From Metallosphaera yellowstonensis MK1 (GTDB lineage: Archaea > Thermoproteota > Thermoprotei_A > Sulfolobales > Sulfolobaceae), in assembly GCF_000243315.1 (NCBI RefSeq), contig NZ_JH597770.1, forward strand, positions 190,794 to 254,793: a stretch of DNA of 64,000 nucleotides, given 5' to 3'. The notes under the pieces are model-generated. The model was given only the letters and a program-made list of their open reading frames with translations, did not search any database and was not told the origin of the DNA. The translations under genes were made by a program, and so were the position numbers. Each line of letters begins with the position of its first letter. Position 1 is the stretch's first letter. This document shows, one piece after another, positions 8,023-16,735 of the stretch.

Positions 8023-8193
8023 ATCTCTCACATCGTGTAAGCTCTGCCCAAGAGGGTGGGAGTGACCCGGAGATGGTGACCGGCAACCTTCAAGTCGAAG
8101 GAGTCCCTCGACCCACTTACCATAGATAGGTGAGGGCTAAAACACTCGATCGTGAGTGAAGATAGAGTGATCCGGTGACAGTGTAAGGACAAA
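8023..8193 (+). ncRNA. Structured repeat family, copy A: candidate non-coding RNA
   Basis: This ~170-nt segment matches 9692-9949 and the complement of 26311-26502. Stem 1 pairs CUCUCAC (from ~8025) with GUGGGAG (~8055); the loop contains the shared GCUCUGCCCAA. A further stem pairs CACUUACC with GGUGAG, followed by the shared GAGGGCUAA. The later segment cactcgatcgtgagtgaa corresponds to cactcgatcatgattgaa in copy B. There is no long ORF. The same stem in the three copies is built from different bases, which argues for a folded RNA. The function is unknown. Confidence 0.5.
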
Positions 8194-9382
8194 AAGGTGA
8201 CCCTAGGGAGGTACGTGCATGAGGATTCTTAGCACTGGATGGAGCGTACTCAGGCTAGGAACTTCCCTGGACCATGTCTCGTTAAATGCCTCGCTAAATG
8301 GAACTTAATTGGAAATAAAAAAGATTTCATAGAGCTAATCAGGTCTAGGACGCCGGTCTAGAGTCTATTCTGCAGAAAAGTAGGGAGTAAAGTTCCCTTC
8401 ATGTGGGAGTTACTGCTTTAATATCATCAAACTATGAAACTACTTTAATGATGCCTCACAGAAGAGGAATAAAGAATTTTACAACAAATATTGAGCTTGT
8501 TTACAGCTTACACAGGAACTCGAGGTTATCGCTCCAGCTACGCCCAGTGACGTCATCTAGGAGCCGACGTCAGATTATCCCAACGGTAATTCCGCACCCT
8601 TCAATTGACGAGTTAACTGGGAGTTAACTATACCAAGTAATATCATCTCTATAAGGAGAGTTTAGAAATTACGTTAGCTCTAGTGGAAGTTGAGGGAAAC
8701 TGGATCGGTAGAGGAATTTCCAGTAATATTGACCTTGGGTGATACTCCTGAGAAAGTGTGGTGAGAGGTAGCCCAATTACTTGGGGAGAGTCCACCAAAC
8801 TCACGGGTCAAACTCCACTGTGTATGGTGGAAACTCAGTTCAGTGGTTATGGGATTCCTCGTTATGATTGGTCTTAAAGATAAGGTAAAGTCTTCATAAA
8901 AAGTGTATAGAATAATATTGTAAAGTTCCCTCATAGTGTAGCCGTTTAGCTATAGATCTTGATACCAATACCTTCCTAAATGTTGAGTGTTTTATCTCGA
9001 AGCTCCTTTTATCAGTCTTGCTGGTCCTCTCTAACCTGGGCTATCCTAGGGAAAAGTCGAGAGATACGTTTGGTCTGCTGGAGAAGTGTATGGTTATTCA
9101 ACGGGATCCCGCTTGACCGTCAGGGACGTATTGATGGTCCCTCTTTAGAGTCACCCCATGTGACACATTGAGATCCAAGGCGTTAAGTAATATAGGAACC
9201 TTGAGAGGCAGTGCCGTTCCGTCCCTGACGGATCACGGGATTTCCAGTTGGAGGACATCTGTGGCCGACGCCTCTCATAGCTGCTACCCTGAGGGAAAGA
9301 GTGTTGATGGTGCACTCTAAATGAGAGTCATAGCTTTTGTGTGGATTGAGCGGTAACCTCTCAGTATCGTTTTGACTTGGTA
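8194..9382. other. 1.2 kb without a supported gene; contains a 12-bp inverted pair
   Basis: The frames at 8403-8627, 8680-8934 and 8980-9171 have no family resemblance and no regulatory signals. The one structured item is ccgtcagggacg at 9117-9128, repeated as its exact complement at 9220-9231, with atcccg further out on both sides; this could be the ends of a ~140-bp non-autonomous element. Confidence 0.4.
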
Positions 9383-9445
9383 TAGCAGTTATTAGATTTC
9401 GGCTTAACTTTAAAGGCCATTAAACGAAGAATCCCCTAACTACCG
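9383..9445. mobile_element. Degenerate ~63-bp MITE (copy 2)
   Basis: It starts tagcagttattagattt and ends atcccctaactaccg, recognisably the tips of the 64-bp MITE family with several substitutions. Only ttgg of a target duplication can be matched at the flanks, so the insertion is old. Confidence 0.55.
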
Positions 9446-9587
9446 TTGGCCAAAACGCTAGGACAAGGGAAATAAGAGGTTGCGTGCCTGTGGGATAGGG
9501 CTAGGGAACAGGCTAAGGGTAAGGCCTTCATGAAGTTGGTGATGTTTGGATTTACGTAGAATTGCTCTCTTCACAAGTTCATTACGT

Positions 9588-9650
9588 AAGCAGTTATTAG
9601 GTTCGCCTTGACTACGGAATGATATTTTGGGCTGAATACTTTTCCACGTC
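9588..9650. mobile_element. Degenerate MITE (copy 3), right end lost
   Basis: About 43 bp from the left tip (cagttattaggttcgccttg) match copy 1 at 4606 closely; the right half has diverged and the right tip is not recognisable. No target duplication. Confidence 0.5.
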
Positions 9651-9691
9651 AAAATGTTTTTATCTTTGTTTATTACAATTTTTGATTAAAT

Positions 9692-9949
9692 AGAGCTCCT
9701 ATACCGTGTAAGCTCCGCCCAAAAGGGAGCGACGACAGGGACTTGAGCCCTTTGCCGTTGGGCTCCCAGGAGTCCTGTGATCCACCTACCGTACAGCAGT
9801 TGTGGGATTTTTCCTTAGGTAGCGCCCTGTAATCAGGGTAAAATCTGATAACTGCTGTACCGTAATTTGTAGATGGCCGAGGGCTAAGTTCCTACACTCG
9901 ATCATGATTGAACACAAAATGATTGGAATGAAGGTGTTGGGACAAACGG
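9692..9949 (+). ncRNA. Structured repeat family, copy B, interrupted by a MITE
   Basis: Without the MITE and one duplication (71 bp) this copy is ~187 nt. Stem 1 is GCUCC (~9695) with GGAGC (~9727), different bases from copies A and C but in the same place. Stem 2 pairs GAGCCC with GGGCUC around UUUGCCGUU. Stem 3 pairs CCACCUAC with GUAGAUGG. The shared GAGGGCUAAG follows. After it comes ATG ATT GAA CAC AAA ATG, a short frame of ~23 codons that also begins copy C. A TATA-like gtttttatc precedes it at ~9656. The MITE sits inside stem 3. Confidence 0.5.
9794..9857. mobile_element. 64-bp MITE with 7-bp target duplication (copy 4)
   Basis: Its ends are cagcagttgt and ataactgctg. The flanks taccgta at 9787-9793 and 9858-9864 are identical, giving a 7-bp target duplication. 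It interrupts structured repeat B, whose uninterrupted sequence can be restored by removing the MITE and one duplication. Confidence 0.9.
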
Positions 9950-10581
9950 AGAGTTCCATAAAACCATTTCAGTAGTTTCATCTACACCTCCAGGAGTCTT
10001 TACGTCTTATCTCGCTTTAGGGACTAGCGTTAGACGAGGAGATATTCCTAATGACGGGCTTTCCTCTCACAAATATTCAACATGCAAATATTTACGGCTA
10101 ACTGACTACATTATTAATAAACAACTTCTAGCTCTCTATGGTTAAAATTAATAGTATTTTCTCAAACATAAGATGGCAAATAAAATGAAATGAGCAGGTG
10201 TCATCAGATATTACGCTCCTTTGGTGATACCCATCGGCTTAGTTAGTTTGAGCTAGCCCAAGCTTGACATGTCGCCTCTGGAATAATATCTAAAATTTAT
10301 TCGATTTCCAGGAAGATACCAGTCGATCCATCAGTGTATCCATTTACCTATGAACCGCATAAACGGTTAGACAAGTTCAGGATTCTCCTCCGTCGGCTTC
10401 ATTGAACCGACTTTACGATCCAGTAGTTCCCCCAGCGGATCGTATTAAAAGTGCATCTATCCTCGCCGTAACGCTTCCCGGGAACGATCAGTGAAATCAG
10501 GAGTGGTATGATCAGTCTTTGAGTCATCCGTTCCCTCATGTCCTCATGAGAAGATTTTAAGTTATCCTCAACCGTATTTCC
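9950..10581. other. 632 bp without a supported gene
   Basis: The sequence is AT-rich around 10080-10200 and carries no convincing coding frame. The minus-strand frame at 10399-10821 lies across the start of the membrane protein gene and is a shadow. No repeat or RNA gene was recognised. Confidence 0.4.
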
Positions 10582-11199
10582 GTGGAGTACGTTCTCAAGG
10601 GAAACGTGATATATGACGAACTGGGGAAAATTGCAGAGGTTAGGAGGGAGGAGCAGTTCAGGACGGATAAGATCGAGATAGTAGGTAACGCGTTCAAGAT
10701 ATCCCTGGAGAGAGAAGGAATGAGATTTCGGATCCTCAAGGATGGGTCCCAGGTTGGCACTGAGAGGAGAGGACTTACCATACGCTATCAAGCTACGACG
10801 TATAGGGTAAGTAGAGGACAACTCACGAAGTTCGTGAGAGGAAGCAGTAACGAACTGCGGGTAGATGGTGACCCCTGGTTCTTCGTGATAAGGAGAGAGG
10901 GAGAGGAGCTTAAGGCCTTGGGAAATGCTAACCCCGACGTTATGATGATATATCTGGCCCTTCTGATCCCTTACCTGAAGCCGGTTAGAGTGGTGAGTAA
11001 GTCCGTTCCTAGGGAGTACAGTATATCTTCCTCCATCTTGAGCGCGTTGGCACTGGCGTCCTTAACTATTCCAGCGTTCACTCGGTCTCAGGAAGCGAGC
11101 CTCATTGCATATGTAATCTTCCTGATCTCAGCCATACTCTCTGTTGTAGTTAGGACAGTGGGTAGGAGGAGAACTAGAGAGAGTCTGGCTTCTAGGTAA
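10582..11199 (+). CDS. Membrane protein of unknown function
   Basis: 205 aa from GTG 10582 (no ATG is available near the start). Residues 1-140 form a soluble, charged, probably beta-rich domain. Two hydrophobic helices follow at about 149-167 and 170-190, then a basic tail (RRRTRESLASR). This suggests a cytoplasmic domain anchored at the C-terminus. I recognise no family. It converges on the acetyltransferase gene with a 5-bp gap. It marks the return to normal gene density after the accessory region. Confidence 0.6.
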   Translation: MEYVLKGNVIYDELGKIAEVRREEQFRTDKIEIVGNAFKISLEREGMRFRILKDGSQVGTERRGLTIRYQATTYRVSRGQLTKFVRGSSNELRVDGDPWFFVIRREGEELKALGNANPDVMMIYLALLIPYLKPVRVVSKSVPREYSISSSILSALALASLTIPAFTRSQEASLIAYVIFLISAILSVVVRTVGRRRTRESLASR

Positions 11200-11204
11200 G
11201 AGTC

Positions 11205-11753
11205 TCATCGCTCCAGCCTCAAAAACATGAGTTCCAAATTCACAGAATTCCCTCCCCTCTTCACTCCTCCAGGAAGTACACCATAGGTTTTGAACCCGAC
11301 CTTTTCATAGAGTTTCTTTGCAGCGAGGTTATTGGAGAAAACCTCCAGAGTAATGACCTCAAATCTTCCCCTACAACCCTCAATGGTCTTCAAAAGTAAT
11401 GCCTTCCCCACCCCTTTTCCCCTATAATTCCTGTTAACGTGCATGCCTAGATTACCTATATGTGAAAGCTCTATCCTCTTCGATCTCCTCCTTACCTCGC
11501 ACATTCCCACAATCCTCTTGTCAGCCTCAGCTACATACGCCACGGCATCGCCCTCCAACATGGACGAGTAGAGGTCTGCGAACCACTTAAACTCTGACGG
11601 TAAGCTGGGTCTTTGGGGAGGTGTGGTGATCCCCAACCAAGGATTTATATCCATCTCGTCCAATAAAGAGTAGTAATTTGATATGACTTGGTCTGCATCT
11701 TCCCATCTGACTTCCCTGATCTCGTATTGCAAACCGGTCATTTCGCCAACCAT
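11205..11753 (-). CDS. GNAT-family N-acetyltransferase
   Basis: 182 aa; the start may be the ATG five codons in. Acetyl-CoA binding motif A is clear at 111-120 (RGKGVGKALL), preceded by the beta-4 strand (HIGNLGMHV) and followed by motif B (NLAAKKLYEKVGFKTYG) at about 143-159. The family transfers acetyl groups to amines of small molecules, peptides or proteins. The substrate is not evident, and it is not the compact RimI/Ard1 type. Monocistronic, with 233 bp of gene-free sequence upstream. Confidence 0.85.
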   Translation of the reverse strand: MVGEMTGLQYEIREVRWEDADQVISNYYSLLDEMDINPWLGITTPPQRPSLPSEFKWFADLYSSMLEGDAVAYVAEADKRIVGMCEVRRRSKRIELSHIGNLGMHVNRNYRGKGVGKALLLKTIEGCRGRFEVITLEVFSNNLAAKKLYEKVGFKTYGVLPGGVKRGGNSVNLELMFLRLER

Positions 11754-11986
11754 TTTAGGTGATCAGTAGAACTAGAGCTTATGAGCTCTTGCGTGGGTAG
11801 GAACTGGCATAGCTTTTATGAGCTTAGGTCTCTTGTTCAGAGATAGCACGGGCTCCTACGGGAAATCTCCCCCTGACTGTAGGGAGACCAGTTACACCTC
11901 CAGGCATCATCTCCTCCCTCCAAGAGTTCTCTACTCTCGCAAAGATACAGCCAGGACGAGTCGAACCTTGTATAGACCAGCTAGGT

Positions 11987-12883
11987 TTACGGTAGATAAT
12001 GCACGGTAAACGAGATGAGGAGAAAGTAACTCAAGGAGAGGAGGAAACTCTCCAGTTTACCTAGTTTACCGTCCAGGATCACCAGAGTGCCCAATACGTT
12101 GGAGATCAGAGTGAGCAGGAGGTAGGGTCCTCTAACAGGTATTGAAATTAAGCCCACGAGTCCCAGCAGGAAGGTGATGTTTTGGATCTTACTACCGAAG
12201 TAGCTTAGTAGGGCTGAAGATCCACCTTCCCTACTCCTCATGGCTAATCTCAGCGCTGAGACCCCCTCCTCCAGTTCTGCAACTACGGGAGTGAGGATCA
12301 TGGCCAGGTAAGTATCTGAGGTCCCTAAGCTGAGGCTCAATTTTTCCAGTTGACCCACGAAGAGTGGAGATAGTATCAGCATAAGAATGCCTCCCCCCAA
12401 TATCTCCAGGACAGACACTGGACTCACCCTCTTCCCGGACTCGTTCCTCCCTCGGACCCTGTGAAGTAAATAATATCCGTAGAGGGCGAAGAGGGGAAGG
12501 GACGTGAGGGGAGTCAGACGTCCGTAAACGTACACTACTGCCAAGAACAACGTGGAAAGTGATATCACTCCCAACTCATGGGAGTAATCTCCTCCCATTC
12601 TCAGCTCGTCCTTCCACTTGAAGTTGTAAACTAACCCGACAAGTCCTATTCCCAGCGTCAGTAGTACTATGTTTCCACCGATGGCTGAACCCAAAGCGAC
12701 GTCTCCCTTGTCCTCCAGGAGGGCGGTGATCACTACTATCGTCTCAGGGAGAGAGGTGAGGGTTCCTAAAACTACTCCGCTGGCCATTCCCTGGCCTAAA
12801 CCCATGTTGAGTTTCTCTACTCCCCTAGCCAAGAGCTCTGCCGATAGTGCCATTAATCCTATCAACAGGAACAATAACCACAT
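11987..12883 (-). CDS. Sodium/calcium exchanger family membrane protein
   Basis: 298 aa with about ten hydrophobic helices. The two CaCA alpha repeats are visible: alpha-1 with GTLTSLPETIVV and GSAIGGNIVLL (about residues 41-78) and alpha-2 with PVVAELEEGVSAL and FGSKIQNITFLLG (about 205-245). These carry the acidic and Asn residues that bind Ca. The family exchanges Ca for Na or H across the cell membrane; in an acidophile proton coupling is plausible. It follows the DUF202 gene by 9 bp and is probably co-transcribed with it. Confidence 0.85.
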   Translation of the reverse strand: MWLLFLLIGLMALSAELLARGVEKLNMGLGQGMASGVVLGTLTSLPETIVVITALLEDKGDVALGSAIGGNIVLLTLGIGLVGLVYNFKWKDELRMGGDYSHELGVISLSTLFLAVVYVYGRLTPLTSLPLFALYGYYLLHRVRGRNESGKRVSPVSVLEILGGGILMLILSPLFVGQLEKLSLSLGTSDTYLAMILTPVVAELEEGVSALRLAMRSREGGSSALLSYFGSKIQNITFLLGLVGLISIPVRGPYLLLTLISNVLGTLVILDGKLGKLESFLLSLSYFLLISFTVHYLP

Positions 12884-12892
12884 CGTTTTCCC

Positions 12893-13225
12893 CTAAATTA
12901 TGAGGAGGGCCAACCCTACAGCGGTCAACAGGACGAAGAGGGCGAAGATAGAGTTCATCACGTACCTAGACCTATACGTGTTGTTCTCTAGGTCCCTCTC
13001 GACCAGAAGGTAGAGTAAAAGACCGTAGCCGATCACCGCTCCACCCAACACTATCATGGCTTCTCCGAAGATCACTGAGTTCCCTGATCCCTTTACACCC
13101 TTGATCAGTTGGAGGAAGAGGGCGAACTTGGCTATGACGAAACCGAAGCCTATCAAAGCTATGCCAGTTCTGACCCAGGCAAGGAAGGTCCTCTCGTTTG
13201 CCATGTGATCGGAAGGGGAAGGCAT
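12893..13225 (-). CDS. DUF202/YidH-like small membrane protein
   Basis: 110 aa with three hydrophobic helices (about 20-40, 52-75 and 92-109). The N-terminus [20 protein letters not shown] is the signature of the DUF202 family, found in YidH and in the membrane part of VTC complexes. Function in prokaryotes is not established. First gene of a likely two-gene unit with the cation exchanger. Confidence 0.85.
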   Translation of the reverse strand: MPSPSDHMANERTFLAWVRTGIALIGFGFVIAKFALFLQLIKGVKGSGNSVIFGEAMIVLGGAVIGYGLLLYLLVERDLENNTYRSRYVMNSIFALFVLLTAVGLALLII

Positions 13226-13261
13226 ACTAATAAGAGGATGACGGAGTAAAAAGGGTTTGAC

Positions 13262-14182
13262 TTAAAGGTATCTCTTCAGTACCGACATGGGGTCTGACAG
13301 GTTCGCCGTAAGCAGTGCCTCCTCAGGGCTGTGACCGAAGGCAAACGCTAGCAACTGAGTGAAGTAAACCAGTGGCATCCTTAGGTCTTTACCGTACTTC
13401 TCAGCTATCTTGTTCATGTTGGTCTCTATGGCGACGTGACCTAACGGGCAGTCCGTTATTAGGAGTTCTGCACCATTCCGCTTGGCCTCCTTGAGTATCC
13501 TAGCCTCAAGGTGTAAGGAAGTTGGGAGATCAGAATACACATGAGGACCTCCACAGCATATGGTCTTAGCTTCGAAGGGTACTACCTCCGCTCCCAGGGC
13601 AGTGAGTAGTTCATCCATGAAGACTGGTCTCTCCGGGTCGTCCTTCAGTTTCATGTATCCAGTGAGCGTGTATGCCTTTGGCCTCGTGTAGAGACATCCG
13701 TAATAGGGAGCTACCTTAAGCCCGGCGAGGGGTCTCTTGACTCTTGCCTTAACTCCCTCGGGCCCCACAGTATTGTAGATGAATTCCACTGCATGTATCA
13801 TGAGGAGTTGCATGTCGTACTGCTTCTCACCCATTTTCTCCAAGTAAACGTTAACCTTCTCTCTCAGTTTCGGATACCTGGTCATGAAGTACTGAGTCCT
13901 CGACAGGGAGTAATGACAACCTGGACAGGCTGACATGACTGCGTTAGCTCCCATCTGCCTAGCTAAGGAGAGGTTCCTCGCAGGTAAGAGTAGTCCTGCC
14001 ATGGTATTCACGTTCTTGACCTCGAGAGCTCCACAGCAGTTATAGTCGTCTATCTTCTCGTACTCTAGTCCCAGATCCCTGGTCACAAGTTGCAACGTTA
14101 CGTCATATGCCTTACCGAGCCCGTCCAGAGCGCATCCCGGGTAGAGGGCTACCTTGCCGTATGGGTTAATGGTCTGGGTCAC
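13262..14182 (-). CDS. hdrB2: sHdr complex subunit HdrB2
   Basis: 306 aa, cytoplasmic. Two CCG domains. The first has C17, C49-C50, C86 and C89 (PGCALD, NCCG, CPGC). The second has C163, C209-C210 and C245 (YGCLY, ICCGGP, CPLG); the last Cys expected of a C-x-x-C is Gly here. HdrB subunits carry non-cubane [4Fe-4S] clusters that handle disulfides; in sHdr they are thought to act on protein-bound sulfane sulfur. The start ATG overlaps the hdrC2 stop (ATGA), so the two are translationally coupled. Last gene of the operon. Confidence 0.9.
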   Translation of the reverse strand: MTQTINPYGKVALYPGCALDGLGKAYDVTLQLVTRDLGLEYEKIDDYNCCGALEVKNVNTMAGLLLPARNLSLARQMGANAVMSACPGCHYSLSRTQYFMTRYPKLREKVNVYLEKMGEKQYDMQLLMIHAVEFIYNTVGPEGVKARVKRPLAGLKVAPYYGCLYTRPKAYTLTGYMKLKDDPERPVFMDELLTALGAEVVPFEAKTICCGGPHVYSDLPTSLHLEARILKEAKRNGAELLITDCPLGHVAIETNMNKIAEKYGKDLRMPLVYFTQLLAFAFGHSPEEALLTANLSDPMSVLKRYL

Positions 14183-14871
14183 TCTGGAACCACCTCCTCC
14201 TTCATTGCCTCCTCCAACACAGGCTTTATTCTATCCCAGTTCTTCACCCTGTTGGGTTTCATGAGGTCCTTTATCAGGCCTGACTTCATGAGTGGTCCCA
14301 TCATGGTTATCAGATCCCTTAAGCTCATGGTCACAAAACCGGCCTTAGCTGATGCCCCTCCCAAGAGGAGTTCACTTATTCTCCCACCGTTCTTCATCAC
14401 AGTCTCCAGGAAGAGCTCGTCAAAGATCGTTCCTGGATCCCTTTTGACCAGACCATGCTTAAGAAGATAATTATGGATAGAGTGTACCACCTCCTCCACG
14501 AGTACTCCCTTGGGACACCTGTGAGTACACTTTTGGCAGGACACGCATCGCCACAGACTGTCCTGTAACTCTATCAGTGCCTGTTTATCGCCTTTCCTGG
14601 CTAGATCTATGAATCTCCTAGGACTGTAGTTGGGGTCATATTCTCTCATGGTACACCCAGAGGTACAGGTACCACATTGCCAGCACAGGCTTATGGTAGC
14701 TCCCTCAATTGTGTTGGCTATCTCGTCCCAGACGCTTTGGTCATAACCCGTCTGAGTCCTCTCTATCATGAATGCATTCCATGTTCCGTCTAACTCCACT
14801 CCGTCCACAATTACCTTATCCTTTTGGATTAGACCTTTTATGATTGGTTTTTCCAGATTAGGTATGGGCAA
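14179..14871 (-). CDS. hdrC2: sHdr complex subunit HdrC2 (two [4Fe-4S] clusters)
   Basis: 230 aa. Two ferredoxin motifs: C63-C66-C69-C73 ([11 protein letters not shown]) and C109-C112-C115-C119 ([11 protein letters not shown]), each followed by a Pro or Met position as in HdrC. It should pass electrons between the HdrA flavin and the HdrB2 catalytic clusters. The 5' end overlaps the hyp gene by 14 nt and the 3' end overlaps hdrB2 by 4 nt. HdrC of methanogens has the same two-cluster core; the ~60-residue N-terminal extension is typical of this paralogue. Confidence 0.9.
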   Translation of the reverse strand: MPIPNLEKPIIKGLIQKDKVIVDGVELDGTWNAFMIERTQTGYDQSVWDEIANTIEGATISLCWQCGTCTSGCTMREYDPNYSPRRFIDLARKGDKQALIELQDSLWRCVSCQKCTHRCPKGVLVEEVVHSIHNYLLKHGLVKRDPGTIFDELFLETVMKNGGRISELLLGGASAKAGFVTMSLRDLITMMGPLMKSGLIKDLMKPNRVKNWDRIKPVLEEAMKEEVVPE

Positions 14872-15577
14872 GTTTTATCACCTTGAGATATGGTTTCAGG
14901 CCCATAACCAGGGCCGTGGTCGTGAGGTGCGTGGGTATCAACCCCGCGGCCTTCTTATCCACCGCGAGGTGGGTCGTGTAATCTAAGTACCTCACGTACG
15001 CGTAAACGAGAAAAATTGAAGTGGAGTAATAGTTACCTCCTGAGGAGAGACCGAAGATCTCCAGGATCCTCCTCAATTCATTGATAGCTGAGAGGAATTC
15101 ACCCTCGTTCTTCAGTGTCACACCGTCCTTTAGCACGTAATTTATGGAACCCGTGTTTCTGCTGGGGTTCCATATCCATCTCGTCCAGAGCGGATAAGAC
15201 TCCGGCTCCAGATAGTGGATTACCTCCTTGGCCAGATCCTCCATGTCCTCTTGATCTCCGCCCTTAACCCTTGAGGTGAACTCCGCTATTCTCTCCCCGT
15301 ACTCCTTTTCTCTCTCCTTCAGCACAAGGAAAGCTTGTCTAAACGAGGGGAGACCAGTCTTGGCGAGAACGTCACCGAAGTGTTTCTTGGCGTAAAATAC
15401 GGACTCGAAGATCTTCTTCATCTCCTCTTCTGAACTTACCTCTGTCTCCCTCAGGAACTTTGACTTAAGCTCCATGGCCTCCATTATGAGCTTCAAAGAC
15501 TTCTTGGCGTCCCCAGAAGCCGTGTTATTTACGTCAACGTTGAGCATAGCGTTGAATATTTCCCTCACGTAATCCAC
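14858..15577 (-). CDS. Conserved sHdr-cluster protein of unknown function
   Basis: 239 aa from GTG 15577, helical, with no Cys and no membrane segment. It occupies the place between hdrA and hdrC2 where sHdr clusters of sulfur oxidisers normally encode a conserved hypothetical protein, and I identify it by that position and length rather than by a motif. A Trp-rich patch ([11 protein letters not shown], about 147-157) is notable. It overlaps hdrC2 by 14 nt and is 16 nt from hdrA, so it is probably a component or assembly factor of the complex. Confidence 0.8.
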   Translation of the reverse strand: MDYVREIFNAMLNVDVNNTASGDAKKSLKLIMEAMELKSKFLRETEVSSEEEMKKIFESVFYAKKHFGDVLAKTGLPSFRQAFLVLKEREKEYGERIAEFTSRVKGGDQEDMEDLAKEVIHYLEPESYPLWTRWIWNPSRNTGSINYVLKDGVTLKNEGEFLSAINELRRILEIFGLSSGGNYYSTSIFLVYAYVRYLDYTTHLAVDKKAAGLIPTHLTTTALVMGLKPYLKVIKLAHT

Positions 15578-15593
15578 GTTTAAAAAAGTGGAA

Positions 15594-16691
15594 CTAATGA
15601 TGGGTCACCTCGATTCTCTTCTTCGCGAAGTCAGATTCGTCCCATATGCCTCTAGTTACGTACTCATATGCCTTCATGGCCGCTGCGTAGCCTTCAGTAA
15701 TGGAGTCTGATATCGTCTTGGGACCAGTTATGGCTCCTGCCAAGAATATTCCCTTCCTGGTGGACTGAACCGGTAGCCTGTCTGGATCCAGAGGTTTGAC
15801 GAAACCATGCTCTTCAAGCTCCAAGCCTAACGTTTTAGCGACCTGTTTCGAGCCAAGACCTAACTCCATACCATTGGCTAAGATCACCATGTCGTAAGGA
15901 ACTACGAGGGCCCTGTTGAGGTTCATGGTATCCTCGCCCTTTATTATAACGGTATCGTTGGGACCTCTCATGAACTCTGAGATCCTGCCCCTGATGTATC
16001 CTACCCTATACTCTAACTGCGACTTCCAGTACAATTTGTCTTCCATGAGCCCGTAGGTCCTTATGTCCATGTAGTAAATATGAACCACTGCGTCTGGAAC
16101 CCTCTCCTTGATCTCCATGGCCTGTTTCGTGGAGACCGCACAACAGACCCTAGAGCAATAGGTATTCCCTACCGTAGCGTCCCTGGAACCCACACACAGC
16201 AGTATGGCCACCCTCTTTGGAGGTGTGCCCTTAGTCGTCACCAGCTTGTTCTCCGATAACATCCTCTCTATGTCAGATATCTGATAGATGTTAGGAATGA
16301 TGCCGTAACCATATTCATATTTCCTCCTGGAATCGAAGTGCTCAAACCCAGAGGCAGCTATGACGGCGTTAACTTTCTCGTTAACTATCTTACCTGATTT
16401 GTCCTTAATGGAGACCGTGAATCCCTTATCCTCCTCCTTTATCCCCTCCACTATACTCTCCATGTAAGTCTTGACCCCACTGTTCTCTACTCCCTTGATG
16501 AGGGGATCCAGTACCTCACTTGCAGGTCTCAGTTCTGGAAAGAGTAAGCTGTACTTAAGTTTCTTTGGGGTACCTCCCAGGTAGGACTCTCTCTCCACCA
16601 GGACTACGTCCACTCCCATGTTCCTAAGTTCCTTGGTAGCTGAGAGACCAGCTGGACCCGAACCTATCACGAGAACCTTTTCCCCGGCCAA
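15594..16691 (-). CDS. hdrA: sHdr complex flavoprotein HdrA
   Basis: 365 aa from TTG 16691. A Rossmann FAD motif at about 6-18 (VIGSGPAGLSATK) and a C-terminal FAD-binding segment (GIFLAGAITGPKTI) are present. A Cys-rich segment at about 164-184 (LLCVGSRD, YCSRVCC) is the HdrA signature for an Fe-S cluster. It lacks the extra ferredoxin modules of methanogen HdrA, as is usual for sHdrA. It is the electron-collecting hub of the complex; NAD is the suspected acceptor. The TTG start is preferred because the GxGxxG begins right after it. Confidence 0.9.
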   Translation of the reverse strand: MAGEKVLVIGSGPAGLSATKELRNMGVDVVLVERESYLGGTPKKLKYSLLFPELRPASEVLDPLIKGVENSGVKTYMESIVEGIKEEDKGFTVSIKDKSGKIVNEKVNAVIAASGFEHFDSRRKYEYGYGIIPNIYQISDIERMLSENKLVTTKGTPPKRVAILLCVGSRDATVGNTYCSRVCCAVSTKQAMEIKERVPDAVVHIYYMDIRTYGLMEDKLYWKSQLEYRVGYIRGRISEFMRGPNDTVIIKGEDTMNLNRALVVPYDMVILANGMELGLGSKQVAKTLGLELEEHGFVKPLDPDRLPVQSTRKGIFLAGAITGPKTISDSITEGYAAAMKAYEYVTRGIWDESDFAKKRIEVTHH

Positions 16692-16735
16692 ATTCCCACT
16701 CTCGCCTCTTTTTTAATAAAAATAATTAAAAAGGT

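Noticed and set aside
8403-9171. Three short frames (8403-8627, 8680-8934, 8980-9171)
   Set aside because: Random-looking composition, no start signals and no relation to neighbours.
10399-10821. 140-codon minus-strand frame over the start of the membrane protein gene
   Set aside because: The plus-strand frame has clear hydrophobic helices and a coherent N-terminal domain; this one is its shadow.
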